Assembly (NCBI GenBank): GCA_947626065.1
Contig: CANQQT010000012.1
Coordinates: 1 to 45,346, forward strand
Direction: 5' to 3'
DNA: 45,346 nucleotides
Source of the DNA: an uncultured Clostridia bacterium
GTDB lineage: Bacteria > Bacillota > Clostridia > Oscillospirales > CAG-272
Below the pieces are notes generated by a model. It was not told where the DNA came from and ran no database searches. It saw nothing but the letters and a program-made list of their open reading frames with translations. Positions 34,675 through 42,529 of the stretch are shown here, one piece after another (the stretch's first letter is position 1; the number at the start of each line of letters is the position of its first letter). The position numbers were made by a program, and so were the translations under genes.

Positions 34675-36672
34675 TCAGAACAGCATGGAATACAGCTTGA
34701 ATTTCTCACAGATTCGATGGGTTGCTTCGCTCAGCTGGCTCTTGTTTGCCACCACGTATTTCCGGAATTTCATTTCCGCCCCGGAAACCGCAATTTCCGC
34801 ATGGAATTTCATCCTTTGGGAGGACGACAGAAAACCGGCGATTTCGATGGCGACGGTCGGGGTATCGACGGTGACAAGCGTATACGCCTGCAGCAAATTA
34901 CACCGGACACTCTTCCCGAGATGCAGAATCTGACAGCTTGCGCCCCCGACGTCGTAAACGGCGCGCTCCACGATCTTTTTCGCGTTTTCGACCTTGGCGG
35001 CTTCCCTGTCCTGAATCCGGAACAGGTAGTTTTCCACGGCCCTCGAAGAAAAGGTACTTCCCTCGGCAAAAATCAGCGAGAAAAGCTCGGAGCTGAACCT
35101 TTCCGGCGCATTTCTCTCCAAATAGGCGTTTGCCGCGTCGGCTCTCAGCTGCGACCCGTTCGCCACCATCTTTTTTACGAATTGGAGCTTTTCCCCCGCC
35201 TCGTCCTCCGGCGCGCAGATATAGTCGATAAAGGCGTCCGGCTCGATCCTCAAGCCCTTTTGAGACAACAGTTCCACGACGGCTTCCTTCGTCTCTTTGC
35301 TATCCGGCGCTCCGTTCATGTATTTTGACAACAGCTCGTTAAAGAAGCTGACGTTCAGCCCTTTTTCAAACAGCATACCGACGATTTCGGGCTTGCTTTC
35401 CCCGTCCGTCGAACAATTCAGCACATAATTCTCAACGGTTGCGGTCGGTATGCTTGACACCTGCTTAAGGAGGCGGGCGATGACGGTTTTTCTCTCCTCC
35501 GCCCGGTCCGTGTTCAGGCACAAATAATTCTTCAGCACCGTCTCGACCGATTTGTGATCCATCTTGAATTCAAAGGATTTTTCAAGCAGCGCTTTTTTGT
35601 CTTCCGCTCCCATCCGGCTATCGGAGAGCATGGCGATCAGCAGCTTGGCCGGCACGACGACAAATTGCCCGCTCCCCTTCAGGCACTCAAGCGCCTGAAG
35701 GGCCGTCTGGAGATTTCCGCATTCGTAGGCGAAGGTGAGAACCTTCACCACGTCTTCATCGCTGATTTTCCTTTCGCACAGCGCCGTCAACGTCTCTTTC
35801 ACGGTCACAGGATCGGCCTTTTTTACGACTTGCTCCATCAGCAAATCGGTTCCGATGAGCAATCCTTGATGAAACGCCGCGACGCTCGCCCTACTTTTTG
35901 TGACGACTCCGTCCTGCGACTCCCTTAAATAATTTTCAAGAATCCTCCGATCCTCATACTTCAGCGCCCCCGTCGAAAGGAGGGCTGCGATTTTATCGCC
36001 TTTGGCGTCTCCGTCGGGATATTTTAACAGCACGTCGATCAGCGCGGCTCGGGGCTCCAGGTTGTCCAGGTTTTCAATCACCCGGTCGGCAAGCTCCACC
36101 TTTCCCCTTTTCAGAGCGTAGCTTAACAGATTGTTGTTGGCGGGCTTTGAAAAAACGCTTTGGGTATCCAGCATCTGAAGGACATAATCCCTCCGCGCCT
36201 CATCGTTCAGCGAATCGTAGACGAGAATCAGCACCGCATAAATATCCGACTCCTCGAGAAATTCGTACAGCGCTTCTTCTTCGTCGGTAATGCCTCCCTC
36301 CCCGTTCGCTTTTAACTGCTCGTAGGTCTTTTTCAGCTGTGTGAAGACGGCTTTCACGTCTCTTTCCTCGCAGGCTCCCGGCGTGGTGACCCGAATCATA
36401 TCGTACGCCAGCTTGGCAACGATGGTTCCAACATAACGGGGATCGATCTTTTCGCATTCGATAAGATTCCTTGAGGCGCTTTCCAGGCGTCGGTAAGCGG
36501 TATCCAACAGGGTCTGCCGAACGACGTTCTTGATCTCAAACAGCCCGTCGTATTGCTCCTGCCGCTCAATTTCCGCTCCGCAATAGAGGCATTTCCATAT
36601 TTTCTTTTCCTTAATATACTGCAGCTTTCCCGCACATTGTGTGCATTTTCGAGCCACAAAGCTCACGGACAT
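34675..36672 (-). CDS. Zinc-ribbon plus alpha-solenoid protein
   Basis: A 665-residue protein. The N-terminus is a zinc ribbon with cysteines at 10, 13, 28 and 31 (RKCTQCAGK ... WKCLYCGAE), like the TFIIB/YdjG-type ribbons. The rest is a long array of helical pairs, each about 35-40 residues, that looks like an alpha-solenoid scaffold. No membrane segment or catalytic motif is seen. Bacillus-type ydj loci also combine a zinc-ribbon protein and an SPFH-ribbon protein, which supports a link with the gene at 37405. The ATG at 36672 is preceded by GGTGGGGTG. It ends 20 bases before the HerA gene. Confidence 0.85.
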   Translation of the reverse strand: MSVSFVARKCTQCAGKLQYIKEKKIWKCLYCGAEIERQEQYDGLFEIKNVVRQTLLDTAYRRLESASRNLIECEKIDPRYVGTIVAKLAYDMIRVTTPGACEERDVKAVFTQLKKTYEQLKANGEGGITDEEEALYEFLEESDIYAVLILVYDSLNDEARRDYVLQMLDTQSVFSKPANNNLLSYALKRGKVELADRVIENLDNLEPRAALIDVLLKYPDGDAKGDKIAALLSTGALKYEDRRILENYLRESQDGVVTKSRASVAAFHQGLLIGTDLLMEQVVKKADPVTVKETLTALCERKISDEDVVKVLTFAYECGNLQTALQALECLKGSGQFVVVPAKLLIAMLSDSRMGAEDKKALLEKSFEFKMDHKSVETVLKNYLCLNTDRAEERKTVIARLLKQVSSIPTATVENYVLNCSTDGESKPEIVGMLFEKGLNVSFFNELLSKYMNGAPDSKETKEAVVELLSQKGLRIEPDAFIDYICAPEDEAGEKLQFVKKMVANGSQLRADAANAYLERNAPERFSSELFSLIFAEGSTFSSRAVENYLFRIQDREAAKVENAKKIVERAVYDVGGASCQILHLGKSVRCNLLQAYTLVTVDTPTVAIEIAGFLSSSQRMKFHAEIAVSGAEMKFRKYVVANKSQLSEATHRICEKFKLYSMLF

Positions 36673-36690
36673 TTTGACACCCCACCGCGT

Positions 36691-37392
36691 TTATTTTAAA
36701 AGGGCAAGCGTTCGGTTTCTCTCGGCATACAGCTCTTCCAGCTCGCCGCACCTCAGCTTCGCATCCGACAACCGGCCGTCGGTCGTGCAAGCTCTCAGCT
36801 CGGAAATCTTCTCCCGGATGGTTTCCTCAATCGGCGCGACGGCTTCGTTGGTCATAGGATCGGAATATTTTATCGTTTCCGAAAGCTTTCGGATCGTTTC
36901 CTTCAAGTCGGGATCTGCGCAGGAGCCCCGGATCGCCTCAACGTCGGCAAGCACCGATTTCAGCGAAAACACGTTCTCCTTTACGTTTTCCCCGATCTGC
37001 TGAACCGTGTCCCTCGCCATCAGCGAAACAATCGCGATTATTAGGAACGCCGCCAGCAGAAGCGCCTGAACAACCAGCGCCAGCGCGAGGGGCGCGACCT
37101 GGAAGATCATAAACAGGGCTCCTATGACGATTTCGGCGGACAAATAGTACACCGAGAAGGAGACCAGGGGGATCCCAAAGAAGACCGTTTCCACGTCCGC
37201 CGTCTTAAAGGCCAGCAGCATACTGACGATCTGAACGGCAAACGCCAGGGTCACAAAGGCATAGCTGAGCCAGAAGACTTCATTTCTCTTCTTGAAAATC
37301 AGGAAGGTGAGAAGGTTCAAGACTCCGAGAAGAAGCAGATAGATCAGGGCCACTCCGACGGTATTTTTCGCTTTTACGTTATTCCTTTTCAT
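36691..37392 (-). CDS. Four-helix membrane protein with cytoplasmic coiled coil
   Basis: A 233-residue protein with four membrane helices in residues 12-125 (for example TVGVALIYLLLLGVLNLLTF and QALLLAAFLIIAIVSLM). A C-terminal helical domain of about 105 residues (130-233) is rich in Glu and Lys. No enzymatic motif is seen. By position between the SPFH protein and the zinc-ribbon protein it may be the membrane anchor of that group, comparable to YdjH in Bacillus, but sequence similarity to YdjH is not claimed. GGAGGG lies 7 bases before the ATG. Confidence 0.82.
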   Translation of the reverse strand: MKRNNVKAKNTVGVALIYLLLLGVLNLLTFLIFKKRNEVFWLSYAFVTLAFAVQIVSMLLAFKTADVETVFFGIPLVSFSVYYLSAEIVIGALFMIFQVAPLALALVVQALLLAAFLIIAIVSLMARDTVQQIGENVKENVFSLKSVLADVEAIRGSCADPDLKETIRKLSETIKYSDPMTNEAVAPIEETIREKISELRACTTDGRLSDAKLRCGELEELYAERNRTLALLK

Positions 37393-37404
37393 TGGTTTCC
37401 CTCC

Positions 37405-38646
37405 TTAAAGCTGCTCCCCGCATTCGAAGCAGAATTTTGCCCCTTCCGGCAATGCCGCTCCGCATTTCGGGCAGACGCTTTTTGAAAATTTATAGCCGCA
37501 CTCGGAGCAGAATTTGCCCTTCCGTACCTTTTTTCCGCAGCTCGGGCAAACGACTATGCTTTCGTCCCGCCGGATCGGCTCTCCGCAGCTCAGGCAGAAT
37601 TTCGCGTTTTCCGGCAGCTCCGCTCCGCATTGGGGGCATTTTGCGCTCCCCTCCGCACCCTCTTCTTCTTCTTTTTCTTTCGGCTTGAAAAATTCTTCGA
37701 CGTTTACCTGACGGGGGCCCTTCCCCGGGTGGGGATGCGTGCCTGTTGCGTCCTTCGGCGGGGTTCCGTTCGGGATTCTTTCGGGGTCGAGAGCGCTTCT
37801 CGCGATATCGACAATGGATCCGCCCAGGGCTCCGCCCATCATGAAGCCTCCGACCGCTCCTCCTACGTTTCCCATCGTTCCTTCGTTTCCGGCAAATTTC
37901 TCGGCGATCATCATCTGCCGCTCTTCCACCCACGAGTAGCCTTCGATCATCCGGCTGGTTCTTCGTTCCTTCGCTTCGCTCACCTTTTGATAATCGGCGT
38001 CGGGCACCTCAATGGTTTCGATATTGAAATACTGGATTCGGATTCCGTACTCTTCAAAAATTTTGTCCAGGCGCTCCTTGATCACCCCGCTGAGTTCAAA
38101 CAAGTGCGAGTTCATCATGAAATAGCTCAGCATTCCGTTGATCATGATTTTGGAAATACAGTCCTTCACGTGGGAAGAAATGATTCCTCTGAACTTCAGT
38201 ACCAGCTCGTCGTTGCTGAAGCTGTCCCGAAATCCGACCATTTTGAGCATGAATTTCCGCGAATTATCGACCGACACCGCCATGCTTCCGTTCGCCATGA
38301 CGTGCATGAAGATGTCATATAGAGGATCCTCCAGAGCAATCGGCCCCTGCGTACCCCACAGCAGGTCCATCTGATGAACCTTATTGATGAAAAAAACCTT
38401 GCACGGGAAGGGCGTATTCCCTCCGGTCGGAATTTCTATCAGCCTTCGGGCAATCGGAATATTCGGCACGGACAGCGTTCTTCTTCCCGGTAGGAACAAA
38501 TCGGCCGCGTTTCCGTTGACGACAAGAAGCGCCTCATGCGTTTCGTCAACAATCAATTGCGACGCCAGATTGAAATCTTCGATCGGGAACTTCCACACCA
38601 GCGCATCCTGCGGCCCTTCAAATTTGATTACTTCAGCGAGTGCCAT
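37405..38646 (-). CDS. SPFH-domain protein (YdjI-like) with three C-terminal zinc ribbons
   Basis: A 413-residue protein. Residues about 15-235 form an SPFH/band-7 domain of the YdjI (virion-core-like) type, with the KRGG-like opening VIKFEGPQDALVWKFP and the typical IQYFNIETIEVPDADYQKVS end. A Gly/Met-rich hinge (NVGGAVGGFMMGGALGGSIV) follows. Three Cys4 ribbons follow a Lys/Glu linker: CPQCG...CLSCG, CPSCG...CSECG and CPKCG...CFECG. SPFH proteins form ring-like membrane scaffolds, and YdjI works with PspA in Bacillus membrane stress. AGGAG lies upstream of the ATG. First intact gene of the operon. Confidence 0.93.
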   Translation of the reverse strand: MALAEVIKFEGPQDALVWKFPIEDFNLASQLIVDETHEALLVVNGNAADLFLPGRRTLSVPNIPIARRLIEIPTGGNTPFPCKVFFINKVHQMDLLWGTQGPIALEDPLYDIFMHVMANGSMAVSVDNSRKFMLKMVGFRDSFSNDELVLKFRGIISSHVKDCISKIMINGMLSYFMMNSHLFELSGVIKERLDKIFEEYGIRIQYFNIETIEVPDADYQKVSEAKERRTSRMIEGYSWVEERQMMIAEKFAGNEGTMGNVGGAVGGFMMGGALGGSIVDIARSALDPERIPNGTPPKDATGTHPHPGKGPRQVNVEEFFKPKEKEEEEGAEGSAKCPQCGAELPENAKFCLSCGEPIRRDESIVVCPSCGKKVRKGKFCSECGYKFSKSVCPKCGAALPEGAKFCFECGEQL

Positions 38647-38689
38647 AACCCTTTCTCCTGTTCCTTTGTATTTTTTCTCCGAATGATGG

Positions 38690-38893
38690 TTATCCGAATC
38701 GTTTGGATTTGCGTTCCTTCGCCTCGCCGAGCTCTTGATCGTCGGTCTCCGGCGCTTTCAGGGATTCGATATTGAAATACTGACCCGCGATCCCTTTTTC
38801 TAAAAAGACGGCTTCCGACTTTTCTCTTATAGCCTCCTTGATACCGATGAGGTGGGCGTTGATCGCAAAACGGCCGGGCATACCGGCGGACAT
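38690..38893 (-). pseudogene. Fragment of a second SPFH gene
   Basis: The open frame encodes INAHLIGIKEAIREKSEAVF, then GIAGQYFNIESLKAPETDDQ and ELGEAKERKSKRF. This aligns with MNSHLFELSGVIKERLDKIF, GIRIQYFNIETIEVPDADYQ and KVSEAKERRTSRM of the intact SPFH protein next door. Everything before and after is missing, so it is a degraded duplicate of about 60 residues. It lies between the operon promoter and the first intact gene, with only 43 bases to that gene. Confidence 0.75.
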
Positions 38894-38957
38894 TCTTTTT
38901 TCACGCCTTCTTTTACCTGCGGCGCTTTTTTCTTTTCCACGGGGGGTCAATATAGTA

Positions 38958-38986
38958 ATTATATCGCGTTATTCGACAAAAGTCAA
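38958..38986 (-). promoter_or_regulatory. Sigma-A promoter of the SPFH-HerA-AAA+ operon
   Basis: On the minus strand TTGACT (38981-38986), 17 bases, TATAAT (38958-38963). No other promoter was found between here and 22254, and all gaps between genes are under 60 bases, so the whole unit is probably read from this site. Confidence 0.88.
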
Positions 38987-39059
38987 TAGCATTCGGCAAG
39001 AAAAAAGCAAAAATAATTCGAAAAATTTGATAATATGCTCTAAAATAATGGCGGCGAAG

Positions 39060-39390
39060 CAACGAAAAATTTCGAGGGGAGTGAGCGGGACCCCGGCGGG
39101 GTCCCGCGCGTATGCGCGGGAGGGGGCCATGCGGTGGGGGAGACGCAAGCGTTTATTTGAGCTCCAGCGGACGGGGGAGCACTTTGCAAAGCCGTTTGCG
39201 CTATCTGCATTAACGTGTAGAGGCCCCTTGTATGCCCGCGTTGCCCTGTAACGCTTACGGGCATTCCGGGCCATGGCCGAGCGCGGCGGGTGTGGGGGGC
39301 TGATTGCTTTGGGTGGGGGTGTTTGGTTTGAAAAATTTCGCTTTCTTCGTTGGGGGCGGGCGCCGCGCTACGCCGGGGGCCGCAAAAAGG
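39060..39390 (+). repeat. Repeat family E, copy 2
   Basis: Matches 7930-8200 in order of blocks (GGGACCCCGGCGGGGTCCCG hairpin, GGCCATGCGG, GGCCGAGCGCGGCGGG, CGCGCTACGCCGGGGGCCGC). There is no gene between 38990 and 39744. Confidence 0.7.
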
Positions 39391-39470
39391 CGGGCGGCGG
39401 CGAAACAGTATCAAAAAGTGCAAATTCACAGAGCAAAACGTGGGAAAGATTCAGGTGAGCCGACCGACAG

Positions 39471-39586
39471 ATGGTCGAAAACGATGCAATAATGTCGGCT
39501 CGGATGGTCCAAAACGATGCAAAAATCGAGGAATTGGCTGTCTAAAACGATGCAAAAATTGAGGAATTGACTGTCCAAAACGATGC
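39471..39586. repeat. 33-base tandem repeat (about 3.5 units)
   Basis: Units start at 39471, 39504, 39539 and 39572 and contain GTCCAAAACGATGCAAAAAT plus (C/T)GAGGAATTG(G/A)C. The first unit is diverged and the last is partial. There are no unique spacers, so it is not a CRISPR array. Confidence 0.85.
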
Positions 39587-39671
39587 GCGGCGCTGGTTTC
39601 TTCAAGCGTTTTTCTCCGTTCCATTCGGCAAGTGCGGAGTGGCTTTGGCGTTTAAAATTCAATAAAACGGG

Positions 39672-39707
39672 TGCCCCCGGGAAGGACGAAAGCCGACCCG
39701 GGGGGCA
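39672..39707 (-). terminator. Terminator-like hairpin after the lipoprotein gene
   Basis: TGCCCCCGGG pairs with CCCGGGGGGCA around a 15-base loop; on the minus strand CCCGTTTTATT follows. It lies about 40 bases after the stop. Confidence 0.5.
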
Positions 39708-39744
39708 GGGGGATTATAGATAGCGTCAAATCAGCCGCGATGCG

Positions 39745-40563
39745 TCAAGAGGTCGTCTCGGCCCACGAAAGCTGGCGAAGGGCGGACAGGGCGGCCTCAT
39801 ATAGCTCAAAATCGGAACCTTCCACTAGAATCTCGAAGGAAAGTACATAGGTCGGAGAAATGCGGAAGGCCATGCGTGAATAGTGAATGCCGGCTACTGC
39901 GCCTTCCCATCCATCTACCCATTCTTTTTGCTCTTCTTCCGACATATGGAAAATCAGGTAGTCGATTCCGTCCGGCGTCGTTCCGTACTCAAGAATCGGC
40001 TGGCCGATCGGCGCCGCAGCCCCCAAGCGCGGGTTGACGTAATGGCAGGCGTTTAAATTTAGCGTATACGTGCTTTCCACCTTGACGAGAACACACGCGT
40101 AAATGGTGGTGTCGTCGTCGTTGGCGGACAAAAATCCGTTAAATTCCTCGTGAAAATTTCCCGGAAGGACAAGGGAAAGGCTCCCTTCGAGGTCGGAAGG
40201 TTCGACGTCCTCGGTATCGTTCACGAAGGATCCGTCGGGATTCGTTTTGCCGCACCGGAGGGGAATCTTTGAAAGGTCGATGGTGTACCGAATCTTGCTC
40301 TTCCCGTCGTCGGAGGGCACAAAAGGAGGGGGAAAACTCGCGCCGGAAGTTCCGGCTCCGGAAGCCTCGGTGCCGGTGGGATCGTTCCCGGGGATGAAGG
40401 GGCCGCCGGGGCCGGGATTCCCGGTTTCGGGGGAGCCGAAGGATTCTTCGCTTTGAGGCGAATCGCCGACGGTGCCGATGCTCGAAAAGAGCTCCTTCCC
40501 GCCGCAGGAAGAAAGGAGAAGAAGGACGAGAAGCGAAGAAAGGAGTAAACGGAAACGCGTCAT
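39745..40563 (-). CDS. Lipoprotein of unknown function
   Basis: A 272-residue protein. The signal peptide ends in lipobox LLSSC (lipidated Cys at 20). A Gly/Pro/Ser-rich linker (residues 25-90) leads to a compact domain with four or so cysteines and the stretch YATVLSF-like end (SPTYVLSFEILVEGSDFELY). No family is recognised. The ATG at 40563 is chosen because AAGG stands 8 bases before it; an upstream TTG is too close to the ribosome site. It begins 47 bases after the lectin-peptidase gene and probably shares its transcript. Confidence 0.75.
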   Translation of the reverse strand: MTRFRLLLSSLLVLLLLSSCGGKELFSSIGTVGDSPQSEESFGSPETGNPGPGGPFIPGNDPTGTEASGAGTSGASFPPPFVPSDDGKSKIRYTIDLSKIPLRCGKTNPDGSFVNDTEDVEPSDLEGSLSLVLPGNFHEEFNGFLSANDDDTTIYACVLVKVESTYTLNLNACHYVNPRLGAAAPIGQPILEYGTTPDGIDYLIFHMSEEEQKEWVDGWEGAVAGIHYSRMAFRISPTYVLSFEILVEGSDFELYEAALSALRQLSWAETTS

Positions 40564-40609
40564 GGACAAGGCCTTCTTTCAGGGGGTCGGCTGTATCTGT
40601 TTAAACCAA

Positions 40610-41599
40610 TCATTTTTTGCTTGTTTTTCTCACGGTTTTTAATGCCCCGGAGTTGTTTTTTGCAATGGAATCCGCCAGCGTCAAAATCTGTCCCGTCGGG
40701 GAATCTTTTTTTCCTACCGGCTCAAGCACGTAAATATCATTGTTTGTCGCGACATAATTTACGTACTTGAAAGCAACGACATAATGTTTTCTACCTTTTG
40801 TTTCATTTTTGCAATACAAAACGAGGGGATGGCCGAGATCAATTTCAGACTTTATAATTTCAAGGAAATTGCCGCTTGATATTTCATTAAAGCGAACGCC
40901 CGGGACCTTTTTCCAATCAACCCCGACGCCTTCTTTTACCGCTCCGGCGTCAAACATATCTTGAATTGAGTAGTTTCTCGTCTCATCATAATAGGAGGCA
41001 ACGTCGGCGACACAACAAGCGGAACACCCGTACTTCCGTACCCAATCTGTATTCTCTTTGTACTTTTGATTGAGGTTTACCGGCATTACAAGAGCGTTGG
41101 ATTCGGGGGAATTCGGAGGTTCCGGTTCCTCTCCTTCGTCCTCCCCCTCATAACAAATAAATTCTCCGCGCCATTGCTGATAGGGGGAATCCGTAAAGGC
41201 AGACCAATATACATTGGCTCCCTCAGCGTCGGAGCCCGCTGTCAGATACAGCGTATCATAGTTAGCGAGAACAATATGATAAATATCATCTGTTTCATCG
41301 TAATCGAAGGGCATAAGATGAACGGTCGCGTCATACTCGTTTCCCGAAATCGGGTAAATGTCACAGTTGTAAGGGCTTCCGGTTCGATAGACGTTCAAAG
41401 CGTAAGACGGATCGACTCTTGAACGCAGATATTCTCCCAATCCCGGAAAATTTACCATCCATTTTTGCGCTTTGGTTCCGCGATAGGTGCTGAGGACGAC
41501 GTTTTGATGTTTGCTTAAAGAGGTAATATTACTGCCGCTTATCGTCAAAGCCTTGTTGGTCGCAACATTCGTAAATTTATAAATTCTGTAAAGTCCCAT
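40610..41599 (-). CDS. Ricin-type lectin fused to a C39-like cysteine peptidase
   Basis: A 329-residue protein. Residues 1-150 look like a ricin-B/beta-trefoil carbohydrate-binding domain (IYKFTNVATNKALTISGSN, AQKWMVNF, QQWRGEF as the QxW repeats). An acidic linker (151-168) follows. Residues 172-329 resemble C39-family peptidases: YGCSACCVADVASYYDE with catalytic C192, and RKHYVVAFKYV with H272, then IYVLEP. There is no signal peptide. Such lectin-peptidase fusions act on cell-surface or peptide substrates, but the target is unknown. It is clearly more AT-rich than the neighbouring repeats and earlier genes, which suggests transfer. AAAGGAC precedes the ATG. Confidence 0.8.
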   Translation of the reverse strand: MGLYRIYKFTNVATNKALTISGSNITSLSKHQNVVLSTYRGTKAQKWMVNFPGLGEYLRSRVDPSYALNVYRTGSPYNCDIYPISGNEYDATVHLMPFDYDETDDIYHIVLANYDTLYLTAGSDAEGANVYWSAFTDSPYQQWRGEFICYEGEDEGEEPEPPNSPESNALVMPVNLNQKYKENTDWVRKYGCSACCVADVASYYDETRNYSIQDMFDAGAVKEGVGVDWKKVPGVRFNEISSGNFLEIIKSEIDLGHPLVLYCKNETKGRKHYVVAFKYVNYVATNNDIYVLEPVGKKDSPTGQILTLADSIAKNNSGALKTVRKTSKK

Positions 41600-41694
41600 T
41601 TTTTTGTGTCCTTTCTTTTACAGTAAAATTTTCAAGTGGGTACGACGCAGGATATAGCGGGAAAACAGTAACAAAAAGCTTTTCTCCTGTCATT

Positions 41695-41723
41695 ATTATA
41701 TCACCGCACCACCTTTTTGTCAA
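41695..41723 (-). promoter_or_regulatory. Sigma-A promoter of the lectin-peptidase gene
   Basis: On the minus strand TTGACA (41718-41723), 17 bases, TATAAT (41695-41700), a perfect consensus about 95 bases before the start codon. Confidence 0.93.
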
Positions 41724-41863
41724 CACTTTTGAGTAAAAATAGTAAAAATTTGCTTAAACGCAAATGTTATGCGCTTTTTTGTTAAAAAGTACGTAAACTT
41801 TTATAGAGGAGCATTCGAGGCAGAGTGTTTCCCAGAAAAAATGAAAGTCTCCTTGGTAGGGCG

Positions 41864-42080
41864 TTATCTATGTTCGATTTCTTCAACGCCGCCGGGATCC
41901 TTGCACGCCTGCGGGGGCTCGTCTACGGCTTTTACTAAAGCATAATCTCTGTTCGATTATTTTAAAGCAGAAGAACCTCCTTGTTTGCCCGCGGGGGCTC
42001 GTCTACGGCTTTTACTAAAGCATAATCTCTGTTCGATTATTTTAAAGCAGAAGAACCTCCTTGTTTGCCCGCGGGGGCCT
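41864..42080. repeat. 80-base tandem repeat
   Basis: Two near-identical 80-base units start at GCGGGGGCTC 41911 and 41991 and end at GCGGGGGCCT 42071. A diverged unit precedes them (TCTATGTTCGATT..., 41864-41910). Each contains CATAATCTCTGTTCGATTAT and AGCAGAAGAACCTCCTTG. Nothing coding is seen between 41724 and 42124. Confidence 0.88.
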
Positions 42081-42124
42081 CCCCGCCCGTACATAAAATA
42101 TTTACGACTTTTTTCTTTTTCCTA

Positions 42125-42153
42125 TTGTAAATCGGAAAGAAAAGTAGTATAAT
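42125..42153 (+). promoter_or_regulatory. Orphan sigma-A promoter
   Basis: TTGTAA (42125-42130), 17 bases, TATAAT (42148-42153). No start codon with a ribosome site follows closely. Confidence 0.75.
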
Positions 42154-42159
42154 GGTATT

Positions 42160-42509
42160 GGAACGGAGGCGGCCCGGTCTGTTTCCTCGGGCGTTTCCCC
42201 ATGACGGCGCCGACGCTCACCTTTGGGTTTTTGCCCCTCGTTGCTTGTTCTACTTCGTCGGGCACGGCTCCTCCTTTTGCCGTTTTATTTCCCATTGGCG
42301 GCCTCTCAGGCTACCTCCTTTCGGGACGGGTCTCCTTCCGTCTCAGCCTCCCTGGCCTCGGCGTTCCTCCTCCGTTCCCTTCCCCGTTCCATGGGTGTCT
42401 CCCTTTCGTCGCCCCACGGTTCTTTCCTCCGTGATTCCTCGGAAGCCCTATTCTTCAGCTTCCGAGGACTGGATCGGGGTCTCTTTTTGGGAACTCGGGG
42501 ACTTTTTTT
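42160..42509 (+). ncRNA. Candidate non-coding RNA or decayed gene, about 350 nt
   Basis: The stretch is framed by the promoter above and a terminator-like hairpin at its end (AGCTTCCGAG 42457-42466 with CTCGGGGACT 42494-42503, then seven T). All three plus-strand frames stay largely open because the strand is pyrimidine-rich, but none starts at a ribosome site and none gives a recognisable protein. The one GGAGG (42166) has no start codon within 15 bases. It lacks the signature bases of RNase P RNA, SRP RNA or tmRNA, so it is not one of those. A decayed short gene remains possible. Confidence 0.45.
42457..42509 (+). terminator. Intrinsic terminator of the orphan unit
   Basis: A ten-pair stem with one mismatch and G-T pairs, followed by TTTTTTT at 42503-42509. 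Confidence 0.6.
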
Positions 42510-42529
42510 GTATATAGCCGCACCTCCCC

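Noticed and set aside
39471..39586. CRISPR array
   Set aside because: The repeat is direct with no unique spacers and has no cas genes near it.
42160..42509. RNase P RNA or SRP RNA
   Set aside because: The length would fit, but the invariant GAGGAAAGTCC of RNase P RNA and the SRP Alu/GGAA domain bases are absent.
42152..42517. 121-codon frame starting inside the orphan promoter -10 box
   Set aside because: The start codon overlaps the TATAAT and no ribosome site is present; the codon choice (many CGG/AGG) is unlike neighbouring plus-strand genes.
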